A DNA stretch of 64,000 nt from JANQIO01 sp038746745 (GTDB taxonomy: Bacteria > Pseudomonadota > Gammaproteobacteria > Pseudomonadales > Halieaceae): positions 8,508 to 72,507 of the forward strand of contig JBCDKJ010000013.1 in NCBI GenBank assembly GCA_038746745.1, read 5' to 3'. Numbering within the stretch: the stretch's first letter is position 1; each line of letters begins with the position of its first letter. Position numbers and translations under genes: made by a program. The notes under the pieces were generated by a model. That model did not search any database and was not told the DNA's origin. It saw only the letters and a program-made list of their open reading frames with translations. Positions 6,984 through 16,148 of the stretch are shown here, in pieces.

Positions 6984-8798
6984 ATGCGCACCCACTATTG
7001 TGGTGACCTGACCACTGCCAACATTGATGAGACTGTCACGCTGTGTGGCTGGGTGGATCGCCGCCGCGATCATGGCGGAGTGATTTTTCTCGACTTGCGT
7101 GATCGCGAAGGCATCGTACAGGTTGTATTCGATCCCGATACGGAAGAACATTTTGAGCGTGCCGACCGCGTTCGCAGTGAATATGTTCTCTGTGTCAGCG
7201 GTCGCGTGCGCGCTCGCGGAGAAGGTACGGTCAATCCTAATATGAGGACTGGCGAAATTGAGGTGCTGGGAAAGACTCTTGAGATTCTCAGTAGCGCCGA
7301 GACACCGCCTTTTCAGCTTGATGAATATACTGCAGTTGGCGAGGACGTCCGTCTCAAGTACCGGTATATGGACTTGCGCCGGCATGAGATGCAGGCGCGA
7401 TTCATTGCGCGCTCCCGGATTACCCAGGCCGTCCGTAACTTCCTTGACGGTGAGGGCTTCCTGGACATGGAGACACCTATCCTCACACGCGCTACGCCAG
7501 AGGGCGCCCGCGACTATCTGGTACCCAGTCGCACCCACCCCGGAGAGTTTTTTGCGCTGCCGCAATCGCCCCAGTTGTTTAAGCAGCTACTCATGGTCTC
7601 CGGCTTTGATCGGTACTATCAGATCGCAAAGTGTTTTCGCGACGAAGATCTGCGTGCGGATCGACAGCCCGAGTTCACACAGATTGATATCGAGGCGTCC
7701 TTTACCGACGAAGCGGAAATCATGGATGTCGCGGAGCGTATGATGCGCCACCTGTTTTCTGAGGTTTTAGAGGAGACACTACCGCCGTTCCCCCATATGA
7801 CCTGGCATGAGGCTATGGAGCGCTACGGGTCGGATAAACCGGATCTTCGTATTCCTCTGGAGCTGGTCAGCATTGATGACCTTATGACCGAGGTCGAATT
7901 CAAGGTATTCAACGGGCCTGCGGTAGACCCTGCCGGTCGCGTGGCAGCGCTGCGCGTTCCCGGTGGCGCCAGCATCAGCCGCAAAGAGATTGATGACTAC
8001 ACCAGCTACATCTCGCAGTTCGGTGCGCGAGGGCTTGCCTGGATCAAGGTGAATGATCTCGCCGCTGGTACTGAGGGGCTACAGTCACCGATTCTAAAGT
8101 TCATGCCGGACCCGGTTATACAAGCCCTGATGCAACGGCTCGGTGCGGCAGACGGCGACATAGTTTTCTTTGGTGCTGATAAGACCCGCGTCGTCAACGA
8201 CTCTCTGGGCGCGCTGCGAACGCGTGTTGGTCATGATCTGAATCTGGTCGCGGAGGGCTGGGCGCCGCTGTGGGTCGTCGATTTCCCCATGTTCGAAGAG
8301 GTCGACGGTGGCCTCACGCCGCTGCACCATCCCTTCACTGCGCCATCCTGTGATCTGGATACCCTGCGCACTGCGCCGGAGCAGGCCCTTTCCAGGGCCT
8401 ACGATATGGTCCTCAACGGCACGGAACTGGGCGGTGGTTCCATCCGCATACACAGTCGGGACACGCAGTGGGCCGTGCTTGAAATTCTGGGAATTGGTGC
8501 TGAGGAAGCGCAAGACAAATTTGGCTTTCTGCTGGATGCGCTCAAATATGGCGCACCCCCGCATGGTGGCATCGCTTTCGGGCTCGACCGCATCATTATG
8601 TGGATGACGGGTGCCACATCAATTCGCGATGTCATCGCCTTTCCCAAAACCCAGTCAGCCGCCTGCGTAATGACGAATGCTCCTGGTACTGTAGACGCAC
8701 AGCAGCTACGCGAACTCAATCTGCGGCTGCGTGAGACTCCCAAAGCCGAGCGCGCCGGCGGCAGCGACGACGCGGTGGCGGGTGATGGCAAAGAGTAA
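6984..8798 (+). CDS. aspS: Aspartyl-tRNA synthetase, probably non-discriminating
   Basis: A 604-residue class II synthetase with an N-terminal OB fold (residues 1-~105), the catalytic core (QSPQLFKQLLM, CFRDEDLRADRQPEFTQID, motif 3 GGIAFGLDRI) and the bacterial GAD insertion. Length is normal. In the OB fold, residue 30 is His (RRRDHGGVIF) where the Asn-discriminating E. coli enzyme has Leu. As I recall, His at this place marks the non-discriminating enzymes of Pseudomonas type, which also make Asp-tRNA-Asn for the GatCAB amidotransferase. That specificity is inferred from one residue and overall similarity. The gene is followed 19 bases later by yebC. Confidence 0.97.
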   Translation: MRTHYCGDLTTANIDETVTLCGWVDRRRDHGGVIFLDLRDREGIVQVVFDPDTEEHFERADRVRSEYVLCVSGRVRARGEGTVNPNMRTGEIEVLGKTLEILSSAETPPFQLDEYTAVGEDVRLKYRYMDLRRHEMQARFIARSRITQAVRNFLDGEGFLDMETPILTRATPEGARDYLVPSRTHPGEFFALPQSPQLFKQLLMVSGFDRYYQIAKCFRDEDLRADRQPEFTQIDIEASFTDEAEIMDVAERMMRHLFSEVLEETLPPFPHMTWHEAMERYGSDKPDLRIPLELVSIDDLMTEVEFKVFNGPAVDPAGRVAALRVPGGASISRKEIDDYTSYISQFGARGLAWIKVNDLAAGTEGLQSPILKFMPDPVIQALMQRLGAADGDIVFFGADKTRVVNDSLGALRTRVGHDLNLVAEGWAPLWVVDFPMFEEVDGGLTPLHHPFTAPSCDLDTLRTAPEQALSRAYDMVLNGTELGGGSIRIHSRDTQWAVLEILGIGAEEAQDKFGFLLDALKYGAPPHGGIAFGLDRIIMWMTGATSIRDVIAFPKTQSAACVMTNAPGTVDAQQLRELNLRLRETPKAERAGGSDDAVAGDGKE

Positions 8799-8817
8799 GT
8801 CCGGGGAGAGCTGAGCC

Positions 8818-9564
8818 ATGGCAGGACACAGTAAATGGGCCAATATCAAGCATCGCAAGGCAGCGCAGGATGCCAAGCGTGGCAAGATGTTCACCAAGCT
8901 GATCCGCGAGCTGGTCGTTGCCGCCAAGCAGGGCGGGCCTGAGCCCGCTGATAACCCGCGACTGCGCGCCGCGGTGGACAAGGCGCTAGGGTCTAACATG
9001 ACCCGCGACACCATTGACCGCGCCATCGCTCGCGGTGCTGGCACTAGTGATAGCGATGATATGGAGGAGCTGACCTATGAAGGCTATGCCCCCGGTGGCG
9101 TTGCTGTCTTGATAGAAGCCATGACGGACAACCGCAACCGCACCGTGGCGGAAGTGCGTCATGCCTTCAGCAAGCGCGGTGGCAATCTGGGCACAGATGG
9201 CTCCGTTGCCTACCTTTTCAGCCGCAAGGGGCAGCTCTCCTTTGCCGCAGGCACAGACGAAGAAGCCGTTATGGAAGTCGCCCTGGACGCGGGTGCTGAA
9301 GATATAGACACGCTGGACGACGGCAGCGTCGAAGTGATTACGCCCTGGGAAGATTTTTCCGCGGTTAAACTGGCACTGGACCAAGCGGGCCTCGCCTGTG
9401 AGAACGGTGAAGTCACAATGATTGCATCAACCACCGTAGAGCTGGACTTCCGTGGCGCTGAAAGCATTATGGCGCTGGTGGACGCTTTGGAAGACCTGGA
9501 CGACGTGCAGAATGTTTACACCAACGCGGATATTCCCGAAGCGGTACTCGCCGCGATGGAATAA
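8818..9564 (+). CDS. yebC: YebC/PmpR family protein
   Basis: A 248-residue protein opening MAGHSKWANIKHRKAAQDAKRG (first 20 residues typical), with GAGTSDSDDMEELTYEGYAPGG later, the standard YebC signature. Members are cytoplasmic. Some repress transcription by DNA binding (PmpR in Pseudomonas), and recent work on the family describes ribosome-associated factors that relieve stalling. It lies between aspS and ruvC, the same place as in many gammaproteobacteria. A GGGGAGAG ribosome site precedes the ATG. Confidence 0.95.
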   Translation: MAGHSKWANIKHRKAAQDAKRGKMFTKLIRELVVAAKQGGPEPADNPRLRAAVDKALGSNMTRDTIDRAIARGAGTSDSDDMEELTYEGYAPGGVAVLIEAMTDNRNRTVAEVRHAFSKRGGNLGTDGSVAYLFSRKGQLSFAAGTDEEAVMEVALDAGAEDIDTLDDGSVEVITPWEDFSAVKLALDQAGLACENGEVTMIASTTVELDFRGAESIMALVDALEDLDDVQNVYTNADIPEAVLAAME

Positions 9565-9643
9565 ACAGCCCCGCCTGCTTCCCGACATTCCATTCGATGG
9601 ATGACTCCGCGATAATGCGGTCTGGCAGGCATCGGACATACCT

Positions 9644-10150
9644 ATGGCGCTGATTCTGGGCATTGATCCAGGCTCGCAGAAAACCGGTTTTGGCATCATC
9701 TCCCATGTTTCAGGGAGCAGTGAATATGTCACCAGCGGCGTGATTCGCCTGCCGCGCGCAGGACTTCCCGAGCGCCTCAAAATTATCCATGACAGCGTCT
9801 CGGAAATCATTGCGCAACACACGCCACAAGAATTCGCCATTGAAGAGGTGTTCCTGGCTCGAGACGCAAAAGCGGCCATAAAACTGGGTCAGGCCCGTGG
9901 TGCCGCTATCGTTGCCGCCGTCAATCACGGTTTGCCGGTATATGAGTATGCGGCCAAGTCGATAAAGCAGGCGGTAGTCGGCACCGGTGGCGCGGACAAG
10001 GCTCAGGTACAGCACATGGTGGTGAGGTTGTTGAACCTGCCTGCAGCGCCGGCCGAAGATGCCGCCGACGCACTGGCCGCTGCGATCTGTCATGCCCATA
10101 CGCAGCAAGCGCTGGTGCGACAGGCGCGCAGTCGCCGCCGGGGGCTGTGA
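9644..10150 (+). CDS. ruvC: Holliday junction resolvase RuvC
   Basis: A 168-residue endonuclease. It opens MALILGIDPGSQKTGFGI with catalytic D8. The second acidic residue is in FAIEEVF (about residue 68) and the last pair in AEDAADALAAAICH (about 139-142), all of the RNase H-like active site. It resolves Holliday junctions by symmetric nicking together with RuvAB. The gene is followed by ruvA and ruvB in the same orientation, the conserved ruvCAB order. Confidence 0.97.
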   Translation: MALILGIDPGSQKTGFGIISHVSGSSEYVTSGVIRLPRAGLPERLKIIHDSVSEIIAQHTPQEFAIEEVFLARDAKAAIKLGQARGAAIVAAVNHGLPVYEYAAKSIKQAVVGTGGADKAQVQHMVVRLLNLPAAPAEDAADALAAAICHAHTQQALVRQARSRRRGL

Positions 10151-10214
10151 GCACTGTGCATGACACCCCTTGTAACACTGCCCTACAATGGTGTCTGCAC
10201 TGGAGAACCTCATC

Positions 10215-10829
10215 ATGATCGGGCGCATCTGCGGTCTGCTACAGGACGTTCAACCACCAGATATCCTGCTGGACGTTGGCGGTGTCGGCTATGAAATTCA
10301 GGTGCCTATGACGACCCTGTACGAGTTGCCCGAGCCGGGATCCACAGTAACCCTGCATACTCATTTCGTGGTGCGCGATGATGCGCAGTTACTGTACGGC
10401 TTTATGCATGAGCGGGAACGCCGCTTGTTCCGGCATCTGATTAAAGTCAACGGCGTAGGCCCGAAGCTGGGCCTCGCGATTCTGTCTGGCTTGGATGCAG
10501 ATGCGTTCGTTCGCGCCGTACAGCGTGATGACACCAGCACGCTGGTCGCCTTACCGGGTGTGGGGCGAAAGACGGCGGAGCGTCTGTTGATTGAAATGCG
10601 TGACAAGCTGGCTGACTGGCTCGGCAGTGTTGACGACGAGCAGACTGCGACGATCGATATGAATGGACTTGAGAAAGATATACAGACTGAGGCAGAGAGT
10701 GCCCTGATAGCCCTGGGGTATAAGCCTGCTGAGGCGAGCCGGGCCGTGACTGCCGCCAACGATGGCAGAGTGCAGCGCAGTGAAGAACTGATTCGGCTGG
10801 CGCTTAAATCCATGGTTTCATCAAGATAG
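10215..10829 (+). CDS. ruvA: Holliday junction DNA helicase subunit RuvA
   Basis: A 204-residue protein starting MIGRICGLLQ. I chose ATG 10215 because it matches the E. coli start and has GGAGA 8-12 bases upstream. An earlier GTG/ATG in frame at 10188 would add nine unsupported residues. The OB-fold domain I is followed by two helix-hairpin-helix motifs (IKVNGVGPKLGLAIL and LVALPGVGRKTAERLL) and the C-terminal UBA-like domain III that binds RuvB. RuvA tetramers bind the four-way junction and load the RuvB motor. Its stop codon lies in an 11-bp tandem repeat running to the ruvB start. Confidence 0.96.
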   Translation: MIGRICGLLQDVQPPDILLDVGGVGYEIQVPMTTLYELPEPGSTVTLHTHFVVRDDAQLLYGFMHERERRLFRHLIKVNGVGPKLGLAILSGLDADAFVRAVQRDDTSTLVALPGVGRKTAERLLIEMRDKLADWLGSVDDEQTATIDMNGLEKDIQTEAESALIALGYKPAEASRAVTAANDGRVQRSEELIRLALKSMVSSR

Positions 10830-10851
10830 CATCAAGATAGCAACGAGATCG
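10819..10851. repeat. 11-bp tandem repeat spanning the ruvA stop
   Basis: CATCAAGATAG occurs twice head to tail (10819-10829, 10830-10840), followed by CAACGAGATCG (10841-10851). The first copy contains the ruvA stop TAG and the third reaches the ruvB start at 10854. A slippage gain in this place would not alter RuvA. Confidence 0.6.
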
Positions 10852-10853
10852 CA

Positions 10854-11924
10854 ATGATTGAGACCGACCGCCTGATTGCGCCAGAGAAAAGCGATACGGA
10901 ACGCGGGGGGCGTGATGACGCTCTCGATAGAGCGATACGCCCGAAGTCGCTATCGGAGTATGCTGGCCAGCCCGGTGTGCGCGAGCAGATGCAGATATTT
11001 ATCGAAGCGGCACGACGTCGTGAAGAAGCACTTGATCACACCCTGATTTTTGGTCCGCCGGGACTCGGCAAAACAACGCTGGCCCATATTATTGCGACAG
11101 AGATGGGGGGCGACTTAAAAAGCACCTCGGGTCCGGTGCTGGAAAAGGCAGGCGACATCGCGGCACTGATGACCAATCTCGAGCCAGGCGATGTGCTGTT
11201 CATCGACGAAATACACCGGCTCAGTCCCTTTGTTGAGGAAATCCTGTATCCGGCAATGGAGGATTATCAGCTCGACATTATGATAGGTGAGGGGCCGGCA
11301 GCGCGTTCTATCAAGCTGGATATTCCTCCGTTTACTCTGGTCGGCGCCACCACGCGCGCCGGGCTGCTCACCTCACCCCTGCGCGATCGCTTTGGCATTG
11401 TTCAGCGGCTTGAGTTTTACAGCGTGATGGATCTGGCAGGCATCGTAAAACGCTCCGGCAAGATCATGGGTGTTGATGTATCAGAGCAGGGTGCTATCGA
11501 GATCGCCCGGCGCTCACGGGGCACGCCGCGTATCGCCAATCGGCTGTTGCGGCGGGTGCGCGATTTTGCCGAGGTCAAGGGCGACGGGCACATCAGCGCA
11601 GAGGTGGCAGGAGATGCGCTGGATTTGCTGGATGTCGATCGTGTCGGATTCGACACCCTGGATCGGCGCCTGCTCAAACTGCTGATCGAGAAATTTGACG
11701 GCGGTCCTGTTGGCGTTGAAAGCCTGGCCGCGGCGCTGTCTGAGGAACGTGGCACTATCGAGGATGTGATCGAGCCGTACCTGCTTCAGCAGGGCTATCT
11801 GATGCGCACGGCGCGCGGCCGCATGGCGACGCGCAGTGCCTGGGAGCACTTCGGCATCACGCCGACGCAGACCACTGATTCCGCCGACGCTAACCTCAGC
11901 TTGCCCCTGGACGGCCAGGATTGA
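10854..11924 (+). CDS. ruvB: Holliday junction branch migration ATPase RuvB
   Basis: A 356-residue AAA+ motor of usual length. Walker A is GPPGLGKT (67-74) and Walker B is FIDEIHRL (about 119-126). Sensor 1 is in GATTRAGLLTSPLRDRFG, which also carries the arginine finger, and a winged helix ends the protein. RuvB hexamers flank the RuvA-bound junction and drive branch migration. The start lies 24 bases after the ruvA stop. Confidence 0.97.
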   Translation: MIETDRLIAPEKSDTERGGRDDALDRAIRPKSLSEYAGQPGVREQMQIFIEAARRREEALDHTLIFGPPGLGKTTLAHIIATEMGGDLKSTSGPVLEKAGDIAALMTNLEPGDVLFIDEIHRLSPFVEEILYPAMEDYQLDIMIGEGPAARSIKLDIPPFTLVGATTRAGLLTSPLRDRFGIVQRLEFYSVMDLAGIVKRSGKIMGVDVSEQGAIEIARRSRGTPRIANRLLRRVRDFAEVKGDGHISAEVAGDALDLLDVDRVGFDTLDRRLLKLLIEKFDGGPVGVESLAAALSEERGTIEDVIEPYLLQQGYLMRTARGRMATRSAWEHFGITPTQTTDSADANLSLPLDGQD

Positions 11925-11963
11925 GCGCGGGCTGGCGCCGTTGTGTTAGCGGATGACTAAAGC

Positions 11964-12377
11964 GTGGCTGCATCGGAATTTTCTCTGTCACTTCGAGTCT
12001 ACATCGAAGATACCGATGCCGGCGGCATCGTGTACTACGTCAATTATCTGAAATTCATGGAACGGGCCAGAACCGAGTATATGCGCAGCCTGGGCTATGA
12101 CAGGGAGCACATTTTTGATGCTGGCAATATGTTTGTGGTACGCGATGTGCAGCTACGCTATGTGCAGCCGGCGCGGCTGGATGATGAACTGCAGGTTACC
12201 GTCAGACCCGTCCACGTTGGGGCAGCTGTGCTGGTAATGGAACAGACCGTAGAGCGGTCTGAACATACCCTGGTGCATGCGCGCGTGGAAATTGTCTATA
12301 TCGACAGGGTCAGTATGCAGCCCTGCAAAATGTCGGGACCGGTTAGAGAGCATTTGCGCTCGCTATTATCGAGCTGA
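11964..12377 (+). CDS. ybgC: YbgC-type acyl-CoA thioesterase of the Tol-Pal cluster
   Basis: A 137-residue hotdog-fold protein with a GTG start at 11964. YIEDTDAGGIVYYVNYLKFMER carries the catalytic aspartate of the 4-hydroxybenzoyl-CoA thioesterase subfamily (first 20 residues of that block suffice to recognise it). YbgC hydrolyses short acyl-CoAs in vitro and is the usual first gene of tol-pal operons, as here. It sits at the inner membrane face. Its stop lies inside a 12-bp repeat array. Confidence 0.94.
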   Translation: MAASEFSLSLRVYIEDTDAGGIVYYVNYLKFMERARTEYMRSLGYDREHIFDAGNMFVVRDVQLRYVQPARLDDELQVTVRPVHVGAAVLVMEQTVERSEHTLVHARVEIVYIDRVSMQPCKMSGPVREHLRSLLSS

Positions 12378-12418
12378 GTGCAGAGCTGAGAGCAGAGCTC
12401 ACCTGAGCGCTCACATAT
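12371..12418. repeat. 12-bp tandem repeat at the ybgC-tolQ junction
   Basis: Units GAGCTGAGTGCA (12371), GAGCTGAGAGCA (12383), GAGCTCACCTGA (12395) and a decayed GCGCTCACATAT (12407). The ybgC stop TGA is inside the first unit, and the array ends 20 bases before tolQ. Confidence 0.55.
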
Positions 12419-12438
12419 AAAGTGATAGGGGAGACTAC

Positions 12439-13140
12439 GTGGAAGAACAACTCAGCCTGATTGACCTGGTACTCAACGCCAGTCTGACCGTGCAGGCGGT
12501 GATGGGGCTGCTATTGCTGGCGTCCGTCATGAGTTGGTTCATGATCGCGCAGCGGCTGTTGTACTTTCGCAGCGTGCGCGAGGAGATGCTTGGCTTTGAG
12601 GAGGAGTTCTGGTCCGGAGTAGACCTGGGGCAGCTCTATCGCGACGGCAACGAGCGCGCAGAAGCCGGCCCGATCGCAGGCCTGGAAGGTATATTTCGCG
12701 CGGGCTTCAAAGAATTTTCGCGCCTGGCCCAGCAGGGCATGGACAGCGACGCCATGATGGACGGCTGTCAGCGCGCCATGCGAGTGGCGCTGCGCCGCGA
12801 GGAAGAGGCGTTGGAGCGACACCTGCCCTTTCTCGCCACGGTAGGGTCTACTAGCCCCTACATCGGTCTGTTTGGAACTGTATGGGGCATCATGCATTCC
12901 TTCCGCGGCCTGGCGAACTCCACGCAGGCGACTCTGGCCACCGTGGCGCCGGGGATTTCCGAGGCGCTGGTAGCAACGGCCATGGGACTGTTCGCAGCGA
13001 TCCCGGCGGTGATGGCCTATAACCGGTTTGCAGCCAAGCTCGATACGTACACCGGCCGCTATGAGGGGTTTGTGGATGAGTTCACCAGTATCCTGCTGCG
13101 CCAGGCCCATGCGCTGAAGGCTCGCGCTGAGAAGCAATAG
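12439..13140 (+). CDS. tolQ: Tol-Pal system inner-membrane proton channel subunit TolQ
   Basis: A 233-residue MotA/ExbB-family protein with a GTG start after AGGGGAGA. It has one membrane span at about residues 15-40 (VQAVMGLLLLASVMSWFMIA) and two more in the second half (LPFLATVGSTSPYIGLFGTV; ALVATAMGLFAAIPAVMAYN). TolQ and TolR form the proton-driven stator that energises TolA for outer-membrane constriction at division. tolR follows after a single base. Confidence 0.97.
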   Translation: MEEQLSLIDLVLNASLTVQAVMGLLLLASVMSWFMIAQRLLYFRSVREEMLGFEEEFWSGVDLGQLYRDGNERAEAGPIAGLEGIFRAGFKEFSRLAQQGMDSDAMMDGCQRAMRVALRREEEALERHLPFLATVGSTSPYIGLFGTVWGIMHSFRGLANSTQATLATVAPGISEALVATAMGLFAAIPAVMAYNRFAAKLDTYTGRYEGFVDEFTSILLRQAHALKARAEKQ

Positions 13141-13141
13141 C

Positions 13142-13558
13142 ATGCCCGGACGCAAACATCGACCGATGGCAGAGATCAACGTCGTGCCCTATATCGACGT
13201 GATGCTGGTGTTGTTGGTGATATTTATGGTGACCGCACCGCTGCTGATGCAGGGCGTGAAAGTAGACCTGCCCGAGGCAGATTCCGATCCCGTGGAAAAT
13301 CAGGACCCGGAGCCCTTGATCGTTTCCATTAATGCGCAGGGCGATCTGTTTTTGAATCTCGGCGCCGATCAAAAGCAGGTGTTGTCACTGGCGACGGTCA
13401 GAGAGCGTGTGGCAGCGGTGATGCGACGCAATCCGGAAAAGCCAGTCATGGTGTGGGGAGATCAGCGAGTGCCCTACGGCGAAGTCGTCGTCCTGATGAG
13501 TGCGCTACAGGATGCGGGCGCCCCCAACGTTGGGCTGGTCACGGAGCCACCCGGATGA
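13142..13558 (+). CDS. tolR: Tol-Pal system stator subunit TolR
   Basis: A 138-residue ExbD-family protein. The single N-terminal span contains the proton-carrying aspartate in VVPYIDVMLVLLVIFMV (about residue 18). The remainder is the periplasmic domain. It works with TolQ to convert the proton gradient into TolA movement. Its stop overlaps the tolA start (ATGA at 13555-13558), giving translational coupling. Confidence 0.96.
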   Translation: MPGRKHRPMAEINVVPYIDVMLVLLVIFMVTAPLLMQGVKVDLPEADSDPVENQDPEPLIVSINAQGDLFLNLGADQKQVLSLATVRERVAAVMRRNPEKPVMVWGDQRVPYGEVVVLMSALQDAGAPNVGLVTEPPG

Positions 13559-14265
13559 GGCGCGCTCCCATCTTCTGGCGACCCGCGCTGCTGACCCTGG
13601 CCTTGCACGGGTTGTTGGTAGTTGCGCTGCTGACTAACTGGAGCGCGGCTGAAGAACCCGCGATGATCGCGCCACCGGTGCCGCGCTATATAGAAGCGCG
13701 ACTGGTAACGGTGACACCTGAGCCGCAGGTGTCGAAACAGAAAGCGCTACCAGAGAAGGTTGCTACCAAGCCCTCGCCGAAGCCCAAGCCCAAGCCCCAA
13801 CCAAAGCCAAAGCCTGCGCCAGAGCCCAAACCTGAGGTTGCTCCTCAGCCGGTCGCCGAGGCAGAGCCAGAACCCGAATCGACGCCCCAGCCGCGCACGG
13901 CGATGGACGATTTGCAGATAGCCATGGCAGAAGAGGAGGAAGATCTGGCGGCGTTGACGGATGTGCAGCGAACCGCCAGTTATATTGCCTTAATCGCCAG
14001 CGCTGTGGAGGCTAATTGGAGTCGTCCCCCCAGCGCGCGCAACGGCATGGAGGCAGAGCTTCTGATACAGCTTATTCCCAACGGCAAGGTGGTGAGTGTT
14101 TCCCTGGCGCGTTCCAGTGGCAGCGCCGCGTTTGATAATTCCGCCGTGAGTGCCGTCGAACGTGCCGCGGCTTTCCCGGAGCTCAAGAACCTGGAGTCGC
14201 GATTGTTTGAGCAAAACTTTCGCCGGTTGCGACTAAAGTTTAAACCTGAGGATTTACGCTACTGA
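13555..14265 (+). CDS. tolA: Cell envelope integrity protein TolA
   Basis: A 236-residue protein. I chose ATG 13555 because it overlaps the tolR stop. The longer in-frame extension to 13453 lies wholly inside tolR. A single span (about residues 9-29) is followed by a Pro/Lys/Glu-rich linker (residues ~58-115, KPKPKPQPKPKPAPEPKP type) and the C-terminal TonB/TolA fold (SYIALIASAVEANWSRPPSA onward). TolA reaches through the periplasm to Pal/TolB. The linker is much shorter and more proline-rich than the long Ala/Lys helix of E. coli TolA (421 aa). Confidence 0.93.
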   Translation: MRRAPIFWRPALLTLALHGLLVVALLTNWSAAEEPAMIAPPVPRYIEARLVTVTPEPQVSKQKALPEKVATKPSPKPKPKPQPKPKPAPEPKPEVAPQPVAEAEPEPESTPQPRTAMDDLQIAMAEEEEDLAALTDVQRTASYIALIASAVEANWSRPPSARNGMEAELLIQLIPNGKVVSVSLARSSGSAAFDNSAVSAVERAAAFPELKNLESRLFEQNFRRLRLKFKPEDLRY

Positions 14266-15563
14266 TGATGCGTTCACGTCGTCTTTTTCTGTGCTTGCTT
14301 CTAAGCACGTTCACGTCGCTGGCACAGGCCCAGTTAACTATCGAGATTACCCGCGGGCGGGATAACCCCACCAGCATAGCGGTGGTGCCCTTTGCCTGGT
14401 CGGGCTGGGGCGCTGCGCCAGAGGATGTTGCGCAGATCATTGGCGCCGACCTCGAGCGCAGCGGCCAGTTTTCTCCTGTTGCACGCAGCGATATGCTCAG
14501 CCTGCCGACGCGGGCATCTGATGTCTTCTACCGCGATTGGCGAGCCACCAACGTTGAGTACCTGCTCATCGGGCGGGTCGTTGGCGGCAGCAGTGTGACG
14601 CTGGAATACGAGCTGTTTGATGTGCAGCGACAGCAGTCTGTACTGCAGGGTAGCAAGGCGGGTACGGCGCAGAATCTGCGCATGCTGGCGCATCGCGTCA
14701 GTGATGCGGTCTATGAAAAGCTGACCGGTGTGCGAGGCGCCTACGCAACGCGCATTCTGTATGTCGCAGTGACCCAGCGCTATGACGCGCCCAGCACCTA
14801 TCAGCTGACAGTAGCCGATGCAGACGGTGCCCGGGCTGAGGTTGTCTATGAATCCAACGAGCCTGTACTCAGCCCCACGTGGGCACCCGACGGTGAGCGC
14901 ATCGCCTATGTCTCCTTCGAGACAACGCGCCCGGCGGTATTTATACATAATCTGACTACCGGGATTCGCGAGCAGGTCACTAACTTCCCGGGCCTGAACG
15001 GCGCGCCCGCCTTTTCGCCGGACGGCAACAGCCTTGCGCTGACACTGTCCAAAGATGGCAGCCCGGATATTTACGTGATCGATTTGCCCAGCCGCGCTGT
15101 GCGGCGTATCACGCGTCACTACGCTATCGATACTGAGCCCACCTGGATGCCAGACGGGCGCTCCATCGTCTTTACGTCAGACCGCGGCGGCAGGCCGCAG
15201 ATCTATCGTGTGGATATCGCTTCAGGCAAGACCGAGCGACTCACCTTTGACGGGCCCTGGAATGCGCGCGCTTCGGTCGCAGCGGATGGCCGCACGATGG
15301 TAATGGTGCAGCAAAAAGACGACCGGTTTCACATTGCCGTGCAAGACCTCCTGCGGGGAAATGTTGAAATCTTGACAAGCACCACATTAGACGAATCTCC
15401 CAGTGTCGCCCCTAATGGCTCTATGCTATTGTACGCCACGAAATACGGTGACCGCGGCATTCTGGCGGCCGTCTCCGTCGACGGTGGCGTACAGTTTCGC
15501 CTCCCGGCGAGAGAGGGCGATGTCCGAGAACCCTCGTGGTCACCGTATCTGGGGAATCCCTGA
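14265..15563 (+). CDS. tolB: Tol-Pal system beta-propeller protein TolB
   Basis: A 432-residue periplasmic protein with a signal peptide ending around ...LAQAQ. Two adjacent ATGs (14265, 14268) overlap or abut the tolA stop. The N-terminal alpha/beta domain is followed by a six-bladed propeller with WD40-like repeats (LSPTWAPDGERIAYVSF, GAPAFSPDGNSLALTLS, TEPTWMPDGRSIVFTSD, ESPSVAPNGSMLLYAT). TolB binds Pal and is displaced by TolA during constriction. Confidence 0.97.
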   Translation: MMRSRRLFLCLLLSTFTSLAQAQLTIEITRGRDNPTSIAVVPFAWSGWGAAPEDVAQIIGADLERSGQFSPVARSDMLSLPTRASDVFYRDWRATNVEYLLIGRVVGGSSVTLEYELFDVQRQQSVLQGSKAGTAQNLRMLAHRVSDAVYEKLTGVRGAYATRILYVAVTQRYDAPSTYQLTVADADGARAEVVYESNEPVLSPTWAPDGERIAYVSFETTRPAVFIHNLTTGIREQVTNFPGLNGAPAFSPDGNSLALTLSKDGSPDIYVIDLPSRAVRRITRHYAIDTEPTWMPDGRSIVFTSDRGGRPQIYRVDIASGKTERLTFDGPWNARASVAADGRTMVMVQQKDDRFHIAVQDLLRGNVEILTSTTLDESPSVAPNGSMLLYATKYGDRGILAAVSVDGGVQFRLPAREGDVREPSWSPYLGNP

Positions 15564-15619
15564 TTCGGGGTGCTGCGATTGTCCAACAATCAACTATTAA
15601 GCAAAGGGCAGGAAAGGCT

Positions 15620-16141
15620 ATGAAACAAGTCACCGTCGCCGAAAAGGCGTTGTCAGTTATCTTCGCAATTCTTTTGATGGCGGGCTGTGCCAGCACCGAC
15701 ACCTCTGAAGAAGACGCTGCTATGGCTGAAAAGGAAGCCAAAGAAGCCATGATGGCTGAAGAGGAAGCGCGTAAGGCAGAGACCATGCGCAAGATGAAGA
15801 TGCTGGAGGATGCGGTGGCGTCTGCTGGCAACGTTGTTTATTTTGACTTCGATAAGTCGACGCTCAACGCTGCAACACGTCGAGTCCTGGATGCCCACAT
15901 CGCGCTGCTTAAGAGCAACAGCGATACCGTGCGTCTTGAAGGACACGCTGACGAGCGTGGAACGCGCGAGTACAACATGGCGCTGGGTGAGCGCCGTGCC
16001 AAGGCCGTGCTCGATTATATGGCTGTGAACGGTATAGGACGCGGCCGTGTTGAGACTGTCAGCTACGGCGAAGAGCGCCCGGCGGTCTCCGGTACCGGCG
16101 CTGCAGCCTGGTCGAAAAACCGCCGCGTAGAGATCAAGTAG
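15620..16141 (+). CDS. pal: Peptidoglycan-associated lipoprotein Pal
   Basis: A 173-residue lipoprotein. The start at 15620 gives a proper lipoprotein signal ending LLMAGC with the lipid-modified cysteine near residue 23, and AGGAAAGG precedes it. A longer frame back to 15536 lies within tolB. A charged helical linker (EEDAAMAEKEAKEAMMAEEE) leads into the OmpA-like domain (VYFDFDKSTLN; RLEGHADERGTREYNMALGE), which binds meso-diaminopimelate in peptidoglycan. It tethers the outer membrane to the wall. Confidence 0.96.
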   Translation: MKQVTVAEKALSVIFAILLMAGCASTDTSEEDAAMAEKEAKEAMMAEEEARKAETMRKMKMLEDAVASAGNVVYFDFDKSTLNAATRRVLDAHIALLKSNSDTVRLEGHADERGTREYNMALGERRAKAVLDYMAVNGIGRGRVETVSYGEERPAVSGTGAAAWSKNRRVEIK

Positions 16142-16148
16142 TTAACAT

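Noticed and set aside
13453..13554. Upstream extension of TolA by 34 residues
   Set aside because: It lies entirely in tolR; the ATGA overlap at 13555 gives the normal TolA start and membrane span.
15536..15619. Longer Pal start
   Set aside because: It overlaps the tolB end, and only the 15620 start places the lipobox correctly.
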